DNA from: an uncultured Clostridia bacterium
Lineage (GTDB): Bacteria; Bacillota; Clostridia; UBA1381; UBA9506
DNA: 64,000 nt
NCBI GenBank assembly: GCA_934438075.1
Contig: CAKSBF010000007.1
Location: 1-64,000, forward strand
Direction: 5' to 3'
The number at the start of each line of letters is the position of its first letter. Position 1 is the stretch's first letter. Of the stretch, positions 8,069 through 16,507 are shown in pieces. Below the pieces are notes generated by a model. That model searched no databases and had not been told where the DNA came from. It worked only from the letters and a program-made list of their open reading frames with translations. The translations under genes and the position numbers were made by a program.

Positions 8069-9202
8069 TCAGGAAATCATCATCGGTATACTGGTAACCG
8101 CGCACAACATAGCCACACTGATAATAAACATTACACTCACCATAAGGAGAATGACAAACACTTGCGTAATATTTCCGGCCACATCACTAAGCAAAGAAAC
8201 AATGCGCTTGTCTGTTGCAGGCTCCGCAATTCCTGCCGCAAAACGATATAACACCGACAGCACTAAAAGTCTCATTAAGGGACCCAAACAAATAGAAAGC
8301 AGCGCAAGCACCCCTGCCGTGCCAACAGCATTTTTAATCACATGGGTGCTAAAGCAAACAGCTTCAACCGAATCTGACAAAACATTGCCCACAAGAGGCA
8401 CAAAATTGCAGATTGCATATTTAACAGTTTTCCCTGTTACACCATTCACAAACGCCGAAGAAAATCCCTGCAAACTTAAAATACCAATAAAAATTGTCAG
8501 CAAAATTCCTGACGACCATTTTAAAGCTTGTCTGGCAAATTCAATTAATTTTGTAATATGAAAACGTACCGACATATTGTTAACCACCGAAAGTGATGTG
8601 ACTACTAAAATAGCCGGTAAGAATAAGTTTTTTGCAAGATAGGTTATTATCTGCATACATATCAGCAGCGAAGGACTAAAAGCTGTTCCGGCCACCGCTC
8701 CGCCGCCGACTGCAATAATCCCTGTCATAGAAGGAATCAACGCCTGCACAAAAATATTAAGACTGTCAATGGCATTTTCTGCTGTTTGGACCACTTGAGC
8801 AAACACAGAGACAGCAAGACCGGCTATTACGATAAAACAAACCAAAAAACTAATATCGGCAATCCCTTCTCCATTAAAAGAACCTTGCAGATTACATAAA
8901 ATCCCTGCCAGGACAGCAATAACTATCATCTGTATCAAAGACGATACATTAGCATTAATTTCTGAAAAGAATAAATCCAACACACGGTTTAATATACCTG
9001 AAATACTCCAATCCCATTGACCTTTTGATATTTTTTGCGCTGCATCATAAAATTGAAATGTCTCATTCGCCATTCCCTTCTGTTCTACTATCTGCGCACT
9101 TTCCTCCAACAAGCGTTCCTCCATTGTTTCCTCTGCCTTAGCAGATAACATCAGAAAAAAAGGAAGAACAAAAACAAGCAGCAAACAAATACTTTTCTTC
9201 AT
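8069..9202 (-). CDS. spoIIIAE: Stage III sporulation protein AE
   Basis: This 377-residue protein is the large multi-pass membrane component of the SpoIIIA complex. A cleavable signal peptide (MKKSICLLLVFVLPFF, about 20 residues ending at SAKA) precedes an export loop and then about eight hydrophobic segments. Conserved stretches such as GLAVSVFAQ, GGGAVAGTAFSP and FVPLVGNVLSDSVEAV are visible. The ATG is five bases after GGAGGGG. Its first codons overlap the region just after spoIIIAD with a spacing of 13 bases. Length matches the family. Confidence 0.95.
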   Translation of the reverse strand: MKKSICLLLVFVLPFFLMLSAKAEETMEERLLEESAQIVEQKGMANETFQFYDAAQKISKGQWDWSISGILNRVLDLFFSEINANVSSLIQMIVIAVLAGILCNLQGSFNGEGIADISFLVCFIVIAGLAVSVFAQVVQTAENAIDSLNIFVQALIPSMTGIIAVGGGAVAGTAFSPSLLICMQIITYLAKNLFLPAILVVTSLSVVNNMSVRFHITKLIEFARQALKWSSGILLTIFIGILSLQGFSSAFVNGVTGKTVKYAICNFVPLVGNVLSDSVEAVCFSTHVIKNAVGTAGVLALLSICLGPLMRLLVLSVLYRFAAGIAEPATDKRIVSLLSDVAGNITQVFVILLMVSVMFIISVAMLCAVTSIPMMIS

Positions 9203-9215
9203 CTGTACCCCTCCG

Positions 9216-9602
9216 TTACGGAAGTAATCCAAGTAATAAGTTCATCAAGGAGAGCATAATAGGAATGCTCAAAACAACAATTAAAATTTTTCCCGCAAGC
9301 TCCACTTTTGCCGCAATTGCGTTCTGCCCGGCATCACGGCACATCTCAGCCCCAAATTGAGTCAAATACGCTACTGCAATCATTTTTAAAATAGCACTAA
9401 TATATTCCGGCTTTATATTAATTCCGCTTGCCGTCATCCGAATTATATCAATGACATAATTAACTTGCGAGAGTACCATAAGAAATAAAAGCACAGCTGT
9501 TACAATTCCAATAGGAAGCGCCATTTCAGGTTTATATTGTTTTACCGTAAGCGCTGCAACAGCTCCGGTAATTCCTACACCAATTATTTTGATCATATCC
9601 AT
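9216..9602 (-). CDS. spoIIIAD: Stage III sporulation protein AD
   Basis: This 128-residue membrane protein has four predicted hydrophobic segments and the family stretch ISAILKMIAVAYLTQFGAEMCRDAGQNAIA. Its paralogue spoIIIAC is the next gene upstream. Both proteins are small membrane components of the channel at the mother-cell/forespore boundary. The ATG is seven bases after AGGTGG. It lies 11 bases after spoIIIAC. Confidence 0.94.
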   Translation of the reverse strand: MDMIKIIGVGITGAVAALTVKQYKPEMALPIGIVTAVLLFLMVLSQVNYVIDIIRMTASGINIKPEYISAILKMIAVAYLTQFGAEMCRDAGQNAIAAKVELAGKILIVVLSIPIMLSLMNLLLGLLP

Positions 9603-9613
9603 AATAAATCCAC

Positions 9614-9808
9614 CTACAAGTTAAATATGCTTTTAACAGTGTCAAACAGATAACTGATTTCCTGAATTACCATAAGAAGCACCACAATAAGACCTGCCAG
9701 CGTTGTCAGCATAGCCTGCTCCTCTCTGCCCGCACGCACCAAAACCTGATGAAGAACACTTACCAATATACCGATTGCCGCAATTTTAAAAATTAAATCT
9801 ACGCCCAT
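9614..9808 (-). CDS. spoIIIAC: Stage III sporulation protein AC
   Basis: This 64-residue protein has two membrane segments joined by a short loop with RAGREEQAMLTTLAG, the conserved feature of SpoIIIAC. Length is the usual one for the family (about 65 residues). The ATG is six bases after AGAGGCG. It lies 20 bases after spoIIIAB and 11 bases before spoIIIAD, all in the conserved order. Confidence 0.94.
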   Translation of the reverse strand: MGVDLIFKIAAIGILVSVLHQVLVRAGREEQAMLTTLAGLIVVLLMVIQEISYLFDTVKSIFNL

Positions 9809-9828
9809 TATTTTCGCCTCTCTTTTGT

Positions 9829-10347
9829 TTATAAAAATAATATTACCAGTAAAATTCCGAGTAAAATGCCGGAACTTTTAATTAGTTTGGCATTTCCTGC
9901 AAATTCTTTTTCGCCGCGTCTAATTTCATCGTCTAAATCTGCACAAGCTTTATTTAAATTCTCTATTTCAGCGCGCAGTGCAAGCTGTCCCAAACAGTCA
10001 CCGATATTTTTTAAAATTCTACGCATATGTGACGTTAAGGATAATTTATCAGCATAAACTTGTAAACTTTTTTGCCAAGCTTCCCTTAGCGTTTGCTTAT
10101 TTCCGTCTGACAAATTTTCAGTTAATATAGCAAGAAAATCTTTTACCTCGCCAAAATCTTCATTGCTGGCCTGCTGCAATAGAGATGGCAAAGTATCTTG
10201 CGTATATTCTATTTTTTCTGCCAGATAAGAAAACAGCTGTCTGAAATCTCTTGCTAAATCATTTTTCTTTCTTTCCTTCGCCAATCTTTGCATGGCAAGC
10301 GAAATACATGAAAATAAAACCAAAATGACACCCAAAACTGTAAGCAT
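9829..10347 (-). CDS. spoIIIAB: Stage III sporulation protein AB
   Basis: This 172-residue protein has an N-terminal membrane anchor (residues 2-20), a long helical region with RDFRQLFSYLAEKIEYTQDTLPSLL and a C-terminal membrane segment ending in LGILLVILFL. Members resemble GspF-type membrane proteins of type II secretion systems and work with the ATPase SpoIIIAA. The ATG is seven bases after GGGGG. Order and spacing within the operon are standard. Confidence 0.92.
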   Translation of the reverse strand: MLTVLGVILVLFSCISLAMQRLAKERKKNDLARDFRQLFSYLAEKIEYTQDTLPSLLQQASNEDFGEVKDFLAILTENLSDGNKQTLREAWQKSLQVYADKLSLTSHMRRILKNIGDCLGQLALRAEIENLNKACADLDDEIRRGEKEFAGNAKLIKSSGILLGILLVILFL

Positions 10348-10367
10348 ATGATGTCCCCCAAGCAGAC

Positions 10368-11276
10368 TTATTTTAAAACATCAGCAATTTTTTCCACCCG
10401 CGGTACTCCCTGTCTTGCTGACAATATTACTGCCTTATCAAACAACCTGTAAAGTTCCTTTTTTTCATTGCACAAATCCGTTTCATTGTAAGCATGCATG
10501 CTGGTAATAATGCGGCAACCTGACCGCAATACACCTTTTATTGCCTCTGCATCCTCCTTGCTTCCAACTTCATCAGTAACCATAACCTCCGGCGATAGAG
10601 AACGAAGCGCGGAAACCATACCAATATTTTTGGGAAAACGATCAAGCACATCAGTTTGCGTTCCCACATCAAGCTGAGCAACTCCTTCTTTAACTGCGGC
10701 AATTTCTGATCTTTCATCAATTAATGTGACTTTAAAGCGCTTTGACACTAAACGCGTCAAATCTCTTAAAAACGTTGTTTTTCCGCATTGCGGCGGCGCA
10801 ATTAAGATGGTATTTGCCACGGTTCCATCCGGTAAGGAAACCATAGGCAAAATTTTCTGCGCACATCCAATATATTCCTTTGCAATTCGTATATTTAATC
10901 CGGAAATGTCCGTAATATTAGAAATTTTACCGTCAGTAAATACTGCTCTGCCGCAAATTCCTACCCGATGACCGCCTCCAATCGTCAAAAAGCCATCACA
11001 AATTTCATTCTGATAAGAATATACAGAGTTTTCACAAAAGCAGCTAAGCAAAGCTACCATATCTTCCTTATGAACCAAAAAAGCTTGTCCTGCGTCCGAA
11101 ACAACGTTCCCATTCTCCGACAAAAAACAAGCTTTACCATTACCATATACCATCAACGGCTTTCCGCAGCGGAAACGTATTTCCTGCAAATGCTGAAAAG
11201 ATAAAGGTGTGAACATTTGTCGGAAATTCAGTGGTAATTGAGCAAGTATTTCTTCCTTCACTCTGAGGATGTCCAT
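10368..11276 (-). CDS. spoIIIAA: Stage III sporulation protein AA (AAA+ ATPase)
   Basis: This 302-residue cytosolic ATPase is the predicted motor of the SpoIIIA complex. The Walker A motif APPQCGKTT lies near residue 165, with a Walker B-like VTLIDERSEIA and a VMVTDEVG segment after it, as in the secretion-ATPase-like SpoIIIAA family. The ATG of MDILRVKEE is six bases after GAGGTG; a GTG three codons upstream falls in the ribosome binding site. It is the first gene of the operon. I could not find a convincing sigma-E promoter in the 110 bases between it and the divergent transporter gene. Confidence 0.95.
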   Translation of the reverse strand: MDILRVKEEILAQLPLNFRQMFTPLSFQHLQEIRFRCGKPLMVYGNGKACFLSENGNVVSDAGQAFLVHKEDMVALLSCFCENSVYSYQNEICDGFLTIGGGHRVGICGRAVFTDGKISNITDISGLNIRIAKEYIGCAQKILPMVSLPDGTVANTILIAPPQCGKTTFLRDLTRLVSKRFKVTLIDERSEIAAVKEGVAQLDVGTQTDVLDRFPKNIGMVSALRSLSPEVMVTDEVGSKEDAEAIKGVLRSGCRIITSMHAYNETDLCNEKKELYRLFDKAVILSARQGVPRVEKIADVLK

Positions 11277-11385
11277 TCTTTTCACCTCACTTTATGAGTA
11301 TGTAACGATAAATGAATTTAGAACAAAAAAATGGTTAGAATAAAAATAAATTATCGCTTAAATCACTAGAGAAAGGACTCTCTGC

Positions 11386-12720
11386 ATGAACAAAAGAAAT
11401 AATTTCTCAGGAAAAATCGGTTTTGTTATGGCTGCAGCCGGCGCATCGGTTGGTCTCGGTAACCTTTGGCGCTTTCCTTATCTCGCGGCACAATATGGCG
11501 GCGGTCTGTTTGTGCTTTTGTATATTATCCTCGTTATCACAGTTGGGTCTGTACTGATGATTACTGAAATATCTCTTGGCAGACTCACGCAGTGCGATGT
11601 ATTTGACTGTTATTACTCTTTGGATAAGCGCTTTACTTTATTAGGTATTATGGGTCTTATTATCCCCTTTTTGGTCACCTGTACTTACGGTGTTATTGGC
11701 GGCTGGATTATAAAGTATTTGTTAATGTTTCTCTTCGGCCGTGGGGCAGATCTTTCTCGCGAAACATATTTTTCCGAATACATTACTCAGACTGTCTCTC
11801 CGCTTATTTATCATGCTATTTTCCTTTTGCTTTCATTTTTTATATTACATGCGGGTGTAAAAAACGGCATTGAAAAAAGCAACAAGGTGCTTATGCCCTT
11901 GCTGCTTTTACTCTCTGTTATAATATCCGTTAAAGCTGTTTTGCTTCCGGATGGATTAAAGGGTGCTGCATTTTATTTAATACCCGATTTTTCGCATTTT
12001 TCATTAAAAACATTACTTGCCGCCGTCAGCCAAATGTTCTATTCCCTTTCACTTGCAATGGGTGTAATGATAACGTATGGCTCCTATCTAAACCGTGATA
12101 TAGAAATTTCTCAAAGTGTCAGGATGACTGAAATTTTTGATACCGCAATCGCCCTTTTAGGCGGTATGATGATTGTACCGGCTGTATTTTCGCTTTCCGG
12201 TGGGGATAAGAAGGCAATATCTGCGGGATCCGGCTTGCTTTTTGAAACACTCCCGAAAATATTTCACCGAATGAATTTCGGCGATTTTTTTGGTGCACTC
12301 TTCTTTTTGTTAATTCTTTTCGCCGCACTCACTTCAATGGTTGCGCTGATGGAAGTGCCGATTGCCTTTTTAACAGATAAGTTTAGGATGAAACGCACCA
12401 CCGCCGTTATACTAACTACAACCGTTATTTTTATCACAGGAATTCCTGCTTCATTAGGATTCGGAATATGGAAAAGTATTAATATATTTGGAATGAGAAT
12501 TTTTGATTTTATTGATTATGTGGCAAATAGCTTCTTAATGCCTCTGGTTGCTGTATTTACCTGCCTTTTTGTAGGTTATTTTTTAGGCACAAACCACATT
12601 TTTACAGAGATTGAGCATTCCGCGCCGTTTCGCCATAAAAAATATTACAACATAATGATAAAGTACATCGTTCCGATATGTATTGGAGCAGTTTGGATTT
12701 CAACGATATTTCATATTTAG
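11386..12720 (+). CDS. Neurotransmitter:sodium symporter family transporter
   Basis: This 444-residue protein has about 11-12 membrane segments and the NSS signature VGLGNLWRFPYLAAQYGGG in the first segment, where the unwound helix binds sodium and substrate. Bacterial members such as LeuT and MhsT carry amino acids with sodium. The substrate cannot be read from the sequence, though the short length and 11-segment layout resemble bacterial amino-acid carriers. The ATG follows AAAGGA by eight bases. It is divergent from spoIIIAA and ends at a bidirectional terminator. Confidence 0.92.
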   Translation: MNKRNNFSGKIGFVMAAAGASVGLGNLWRFPYLAAQYGGGLFVLLYIILVITVGSVLMITEISLGRLTQCDVFDCYYSLDKRFTLLGIMGLIIPFLVTCTYGVIGGWIIKYLLMFLFGRGADLSRETYFSEYITQTVSPLIYHAIFLLLSFFILHAGVKNGIEKSNKVLMPLLLLLSVIISVKAVLLPDGLKGAAFYLIPDFSHFSLKTLLAAVSQMFYSLSLAMGVMITYGSYLNRDIEISQSVRMTEIFDTAIALLGGMMIVPAVFSLSGGDKKAISAGSGLLFETLPKIFHRMNFGDFFGALFFLLILFAALTSMVALMEVPIAFLTDKFRMKRTTAVILTTTVIFITGIPASLGFGIWKSINIFGMRIFDFIDYVANSFLMPLVAVFTCLFVGYFLGTNHIFTEIEHSAPFRHKKYYNIMIKYIVPICIGAVWISTIFHI

Positions 12721-12725
12721 CAAAA

Positions 12726-12770
12726 AAAGAAGATTGCAGATATCGTTTTTTCAGCTCTGCAATCTTCTTT
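12726..12770 (+). terminator. Bidirectional terminator between the NSS transporter and the polysaccharide operon
   Basis: The 15-base arms AAAGAAGATTGCAGA and TCTGCAATCTTCTTT pair perfectly. T-rich sequence follows on both strands. It closes the transporter gene and the minus-strand capsule operon, whose last gene ends at 12772. Confidence 0.85.
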
Positions 12771-12771
12771 T

Positions 12772-14028
12772 CTACAGCATCTTCAAATCTTTTGCTAAAA
12801 TAAGACGCTTCATATTAGTTTCTTTTTTCTCGATCGACTCTTGACTTGCATTGCTATCATGCTTTATTCTTCCAAAAGTCTTATAAAATATGAACCGAAA
12901 TGCTCTGTGGATCCATGCAACGGGTACTAAAAATGCAGATTTCATCACATAGGGATAATTGGCCTCCATCGTTTTTCTGCGCGGAAACAGCATACTCATC
13001 GTACTTTGGCGTTGTTTTTTCTGAAGATATTTTTCTCCGTCCTTACCATCCGCTTCTAAAATATTTTTAAGATAAGGCAAACGAATTTCACTTTCCTCAT
13101 CTGTTCGACGCGAGAAACCGCCGCGCTCATACAAATCCTCCAAAAGTCTATCCAACATTACCTCATCATAGTCTGCCGGTGGGAACTGCTCCGCCGAAAA
13201 GCCCAAATAACGCACACCGATTCCAATTATATGCGCAAGCAAGCGTTCACACTTTGCATGCAAGACTTTTTCCGCAATTCTCTTCCAATCCAGCATTGCA
13301 GCGTTTGCAGAAAAATATGTTAATACATCTGCTAACTGTTTTATTCCGCCGCCTCGCCCTAAAAAGTGTTTTACAAAGTGAAAAAAGAGAAATAGCGCAC
13401 CATCCGTATAACCCAGCTGCAGAAAATTGCCATATTCTGTTTGAAATTCTCGCGGTTCTTCGACAATGGAGTCATTTTGCGGAAACCATTGTTCTCCATA
13501 TGCAGAGTCATATAAGCTGACATGTAATTCAAGAACACCCGCCTCCTGGTGAAAAGCCTCCACATGCGGCAAGCCTGCTCCTCGTGACATCAATTCGTAA
13601 CCACTATTTTCCAAAATCTTGCATGCTTCCCGCTCCTGTATTTTGGGGATCAGCACATCCACATCACCGGACATACGACATTGCGGTGTAGCATACAATG
13701 CTGCAATCGTTTCTCCCTTAATGATACAGCACGGAATTCCGGCAGATTGCAGTTTTTGCAAGGTACTTGCCGTAAGTGCATTTTTGTGCGTATATTGCAT
13801 CAGCGTAAGCAAAAGCTGATGATTCCATGTCGGAATCAAATTTTCATTATCAACTAATGAACCATTTTCCGTGGCTTTTTTCAGTGAGGTAAACACAAAC
13901 GGCCATACACCTTGATTTATCGCCTCTTCCTGAACGGCCAACAAATCGATTTTTTTTGTCAAAATCGGGTCAATGTTCTGCAGAGCACAAGAAAACAAAT
14001 ATATCATATCATGAAACGCCTGTGTCAT
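12772..14028 (-). CDS. Nucleotidyltransferase-like family protein (NTP_transf_5 type)
   Basis: This 418-residue protein resembles the uncharacterised nucleotidyltransferase family often found in surface-polysaccharide and peptide-modification clusters. The core has CCIIKGETIAALY followed by RMSGDVDVLIPK, where the GDxDxLI acids would be the metal ligands of a polymerase-beta-like fold. A helical C-terminal region follows. The ATG of MTQAFHDM is five bases after GGGGG, which leaves 19 bases after the epimerase gene; a longer frame overlapping that gene is less likely. It is the last gene of the capsule operon. The substrate is unknown; transfer of a nucleotidyl or phosphoryl group to a glycan part is only a guess. 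Confidence 0.75.
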   Translation of the reverse strand: MTQAFHDMIYLFSCALQNIDPILTKKIDLLAVQEEAINQGVWPFVFTSLKKATENGSLVDNENLIPTWNHQLLLTLMQYTHKNALTASTLQKLQSAGIPCCIIKGETIAALYATPQCRMSGDVDVLIPKIQEREACKILENSGYELMSRGAGLPHVEAFHQEAGVLELHVSLYDSAYGEQWFPQNDSIVEEPREFQTEYGNFLQLGYTDGALFLFFHFVKHFLGRGGGIKQLADVLTYFSANAAMLDWKRIAEKVLHAKCERLLAHIIGIGVRYLGFSAEQFPPADYDEVMLDRLLEDLYERGGFSRRTDEESEIRLPYLKNILEADGKDGEKYLQKKQRQSTMSMLFPRRKTMEANYPYVMKSAFLVPVAWIHRAFRFIFYKTFGRIKHDSNASQESIEKKETNMKRLILAKDLKML

Positions 14029-14047
14029 AATAACCCCCGTTCCGGCA

Positions 14048-15172
14048 CTATTTGCGCCAAATAAATTCATTAATTATCTTTGTATAACTCTGGATAATTT
14101 TTACAACCTTTACCGATACGTTTGTGTCCTGATAATCACATGCCAATACGGTCGTTTCCTGCGCAACTTGCATGGCCTTAGCAAGCTCAACCGCTTGTTC
14201 TAATTCCTCAGTATGGATTCCACCTATTACAATTGTTCCCTTATCCAACACTTCCGGACGTTCTGTAGAATTGCGAAGCAATATCCCTGTAAAGCCCAGC
14301 ATAGCACTTTCTTCCGAAAGTGTTCCACTGTCCGATAAAACACAAAAGCTGTTTTTCTGCAAACAGTTATAGTCAAAAAATCCAAACGGCTGCAAACTTT
14401 TGACCAATGGATGAAAAACAAAGTTTCTCTTATCAATCCACTTCTTACTTCTCGGGTGCGTAGAATAAATTACCGGCATTTGATAACGTTCTGCAATACT
14501 GTTAATTGCATTCATTAAAGACATAAAATGCGCTTCGTTATCAATATTTTCCTCGCGATGTGCAGAAACAAGAATGTAGTTTCCTGTTGTAAGCCCCAGT
14601 CTTTCAAGTACATCGCTTTTATTAATTTCTGCCTCATGCGCCTGTAATACTTCGTGCATTGGTGAACCTGTTACAAATATATGTTCCTTGCGAAAACCTT
14701 CAGATAAAAGGTAACGCCGCGAATGTTCGGTATATGGCAAATTAACATCCGAAATATGATCAACAATTTTACGGTTAATCTCCTCCGGCACATTTTGATC
14801 AAAACAACGGTTTCCTGCTTCCATATGAAAAATCGGAATCTTCAGCCTTTTTGCCGAAACAGCAGCCAAACAACTGTTGGTGTCTCCCAAAACTAAAAGT
14901 GCATCCGGTTTAATTTCATTTAAAACCTCATAGGATTTTGCAATAATATTACCCATAGTTTCACCCAGATGCTCACCTACACTGTCCAGATAATAGTCCG
15001 GTTCACGCAGCCCCAGGTCTTCAAAAAACACCTGGTTGAGTGTATAATCCCAATTTTGCCCCGTATGAATTAAAATCTGCTCAAAATAACGATCACAGGC
15101 TTTAATAACTTCCGATAATCGAATGATTTCCGGTCGTGTCCCGACAATGGTTGCCAACTTCAGTTTTTTCAT
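14048..15172 (-). CDS. capG: UDP-N-acetylglucosamine 2-epimerase family (CapG/FnlC type)
   Basis: This 374-residue enzyme belongs to the non-hydrolysing UDP-GlcNAc 2-epimerases. The N-terminus VGTRPEIIRLSEVIKACD with the HTGQNWDYTLNQVFFEDLGL stretch is typical of the CapG/FnlC/WbjD group, which makes UDP-N-acetyl-L-fucosamine in the last step of its pathway. Also visible are HMEAGNRCFDQNVPEEINRKI and a C-terminal SDSGTLSEESAMLG. It begins 12 bases after the capE-like gene. The usual middle enzyme, the CapF reductase, is absent between them. Which 2-acetamido sugar is epimerised is inferred from similarity only. Confidence 0.82.
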   Translation of the reverse strand: MKKLKLATIVGTRPEIIRLSEVIKACDRYFEQILIHTGQNWDYTLNQVFFEDLGLREPDYYLDSVGEHLGETMGNIIAKSYEVLNEIKPDALLVLGDTNSCLAAVSAKRLKIPIFHMEAGNRCFDQNVPEEINRKIVDHISDVNLPYTEHSRRYLLSEGFRKEHIFVTGSPMHEVLQAHEAEINKSDVLERLGLTTGNYILVSAHREENIDNEAHFMSLMNAINSIAERYQMPVIYSTHPRSKKWIDKRNFVFHPLVKSLQPFGFFDYNCLQKNSFCVLSDSGTLSEESAMLGFTGILLRNSTERPEVLDKGTIVIGGIHTEELEQAVELAKAMQVAQETTVLACDYQDTNVSVKVVKIIQSYTKIINEFIWRK

Positions 15173-15184
15173 TTCCGTTCCTCT

Positions 15185-16228
15185 CTATCTTTCCATATTT
15201 TTCAATTCTTCACGAATGTAGGCAAGACTTAATAGTTTCTCTTTCACCTGCTCCATGGTAAGCAGTTCCGTATTATCTGAATTAAATTCCGTGATCATCG
15301 CCGCCTCGGTATTTCCCTGTACAAAATATTTATCATAGTTTAAATCCCGCTTATCAGCAGGAACGCGGAAGAAATTTCCCATATCTACTGCATGCATACA
15401 CTCTTCATTTGTCAAAAGTGTCTCATACATTTTTTCACCGTGGCGAATTCCTATCACTTTAATATCCGATTTATTCTCCGTATCAAAAAGCTCCTTGACC
15501 GCCTGTGCTAAAACCTCAATCGTGCAGGCAGGAGCCTTTTGCACCATAATATCCCCCGATTCTGCATTTTCAAAAGCAAACAAAACCAACTCCACTGCCT
15601 CTTCCAAACTCATGATAAAACGTGTCATTTTTGGCTCCGTAACCGTCAGCGGCTTTCCTGCTTTAATCTGTTCAATAAACAACGGTATCACACTGCCGCG
15701 CGAACACATCACATTTCCGTAACGAGTGCAGCAAATCATAGTTTTTGCCGAAGAGACCGTACGCGATTTTGCTACAACAACCTTCTCCATCATCGCCTTT
15801 GATGTTCCCATTGCATTCACCGGATATGCCGCTTTATCAGTAGAAAGGCAAATCACCTTCTTTACACCCTCATCAATCGCCGCCGTCAGCACATTGTCCG
15901 TCCCCAACACATTGGTTTTTACTGCCTCAAGCGGAAAAAATTCGCATGAGGGAACCTGCTTGAGCGCCGCCGCGTGAAAAATATAGTCCACTCCATGCAT
16001 TGCATTTTTCACACTTTGCAAATCTCGCACATCCCCAATGTAAAACTTAATTTTTTCACTTAGTTCCGGAAACCTGGACTGGTAAAGATGACGCATATCA
16101 TCCTGTTTCTTCTCGTCTCGTGAAAAAATACGAATCTCCCCAATATCTGTACTCAAAAAGCGATCAAGTACAGCATTTCCAAACGAACCTGTACCTCCTG
16201 TTATGAGTAAGGTTTTGCCTTTAAACAT
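15185..16228 (-). CDS. capE: UDP-GlcNAc 4,6-dehydratase/5-epimerase (CapE/FnlA type)
   Basis: This 347-residue extended short-chain dehydrogenase carries GGTGSFGNAVLD at the N-terminus for NAD(P) binding and HAAALKQVPSCEFFP later. At the usual YxxxK catalytic position the sequence is NAMGTSK, so Met replaces Tyr; a Met-x3-Lys arrangement is known for CapE-type enzymes and is therefore expected here. The product would be a 2-acetamido-2,6-dideoxy-hexos-4-ulose nucleotide sugar. It precedes the CapG-like gene by 12 bases and follows a truncated gene remnant by 15 bases. Family assignment is firm; exact stereochemistry is inferred. Confidence 0.87.
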   Translation of the reverse strand: MFKGKTLLITGGTGSFGNAVLDRFLSTDIGEIRIFSRDEKKQDDMRHLYQSRFPELSEKIKFYIGDVRDLQSVKNAMHGVDYIFHAAALKQVPSCEFFPLEAVKTNVLGTDNVLTAAIDEGVKKVICLSTDKAAYPVNAMGTSKAMMEKVVVAKSRTVSSAKTMICCTRYGNVMCSRGSVIPLFIEQIKAGKPLTVTEPKMTRFIMSLEEAVELVLFAFENAESGDIMVQKAPACTIEVLAQAVKELFDTENKSDIKVIGIRHGEKMYETLLTNEECMHAVDMGNFFRVPADKRDLNYDKYFVQGNTEAAMITEFNSDNTELLTMEQVKEKLLSLAYIREELKNMER

Positions 16229-16243
16229 GTTTATTACCTCTCT

Positions 16244-16462
16244 TTAATCTGTATAGTTTTCTTTAAGCCATTCTTTTGCAATACAATCTAAGTCTGCCGC
16301 AGTGAGACTGGGACCATTGCACACGATGAAACAGCACTCTCCCTTGTAAATATTACGGAATTGTGCAATCGTCTCCGGTGGATTTTTTACCATTTCTTTG
16401 CACTCCGCAATCTGCTTTTTATCCTTATGCTTACAATAGCAATTCATTGGAAAATGATACAT
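16244..16462 (-). pseudogene. Truncated remnant of a DUF115/MptE-like glycan gene
   Basis: A 72-codon frame contains YCKHKDKKQIAECKE, then YKGECCFIVCNGPSLTAADLD, which closely matches the FIVGNGPSLTxxDL core near the N-terminus of DUF115 (MptE-like) proteins found in flagellin- and polysaccharide-modification loci. Intact members are several hundred residues long. Here the frame diverges right after the motif and stops at 16244, only 15 bases before capE. Upstream codons in the same frame continue the family-like N-terminus (LKKFKFIRYMYHFP) back to a stop without a start supported by a ribosome binding site. I read this as a gene deleted down to its 5' part. A tiny functional protein cannot be excluded. 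Confidence 0.6.
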
Positions 16463-16507
16463 ATAGCGTATAAATTTAAACTTCTTGAGATATTATTTGG
16501 CCGTCAT

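Noticed and set aside
11286..11345. Sigma-E promoter for spoIIIAA
   Set aside because: The only -10-like CATACTCAT is so close to the start codon that the transcript would begin in the ribosome binding site, and no matching -35 is present.
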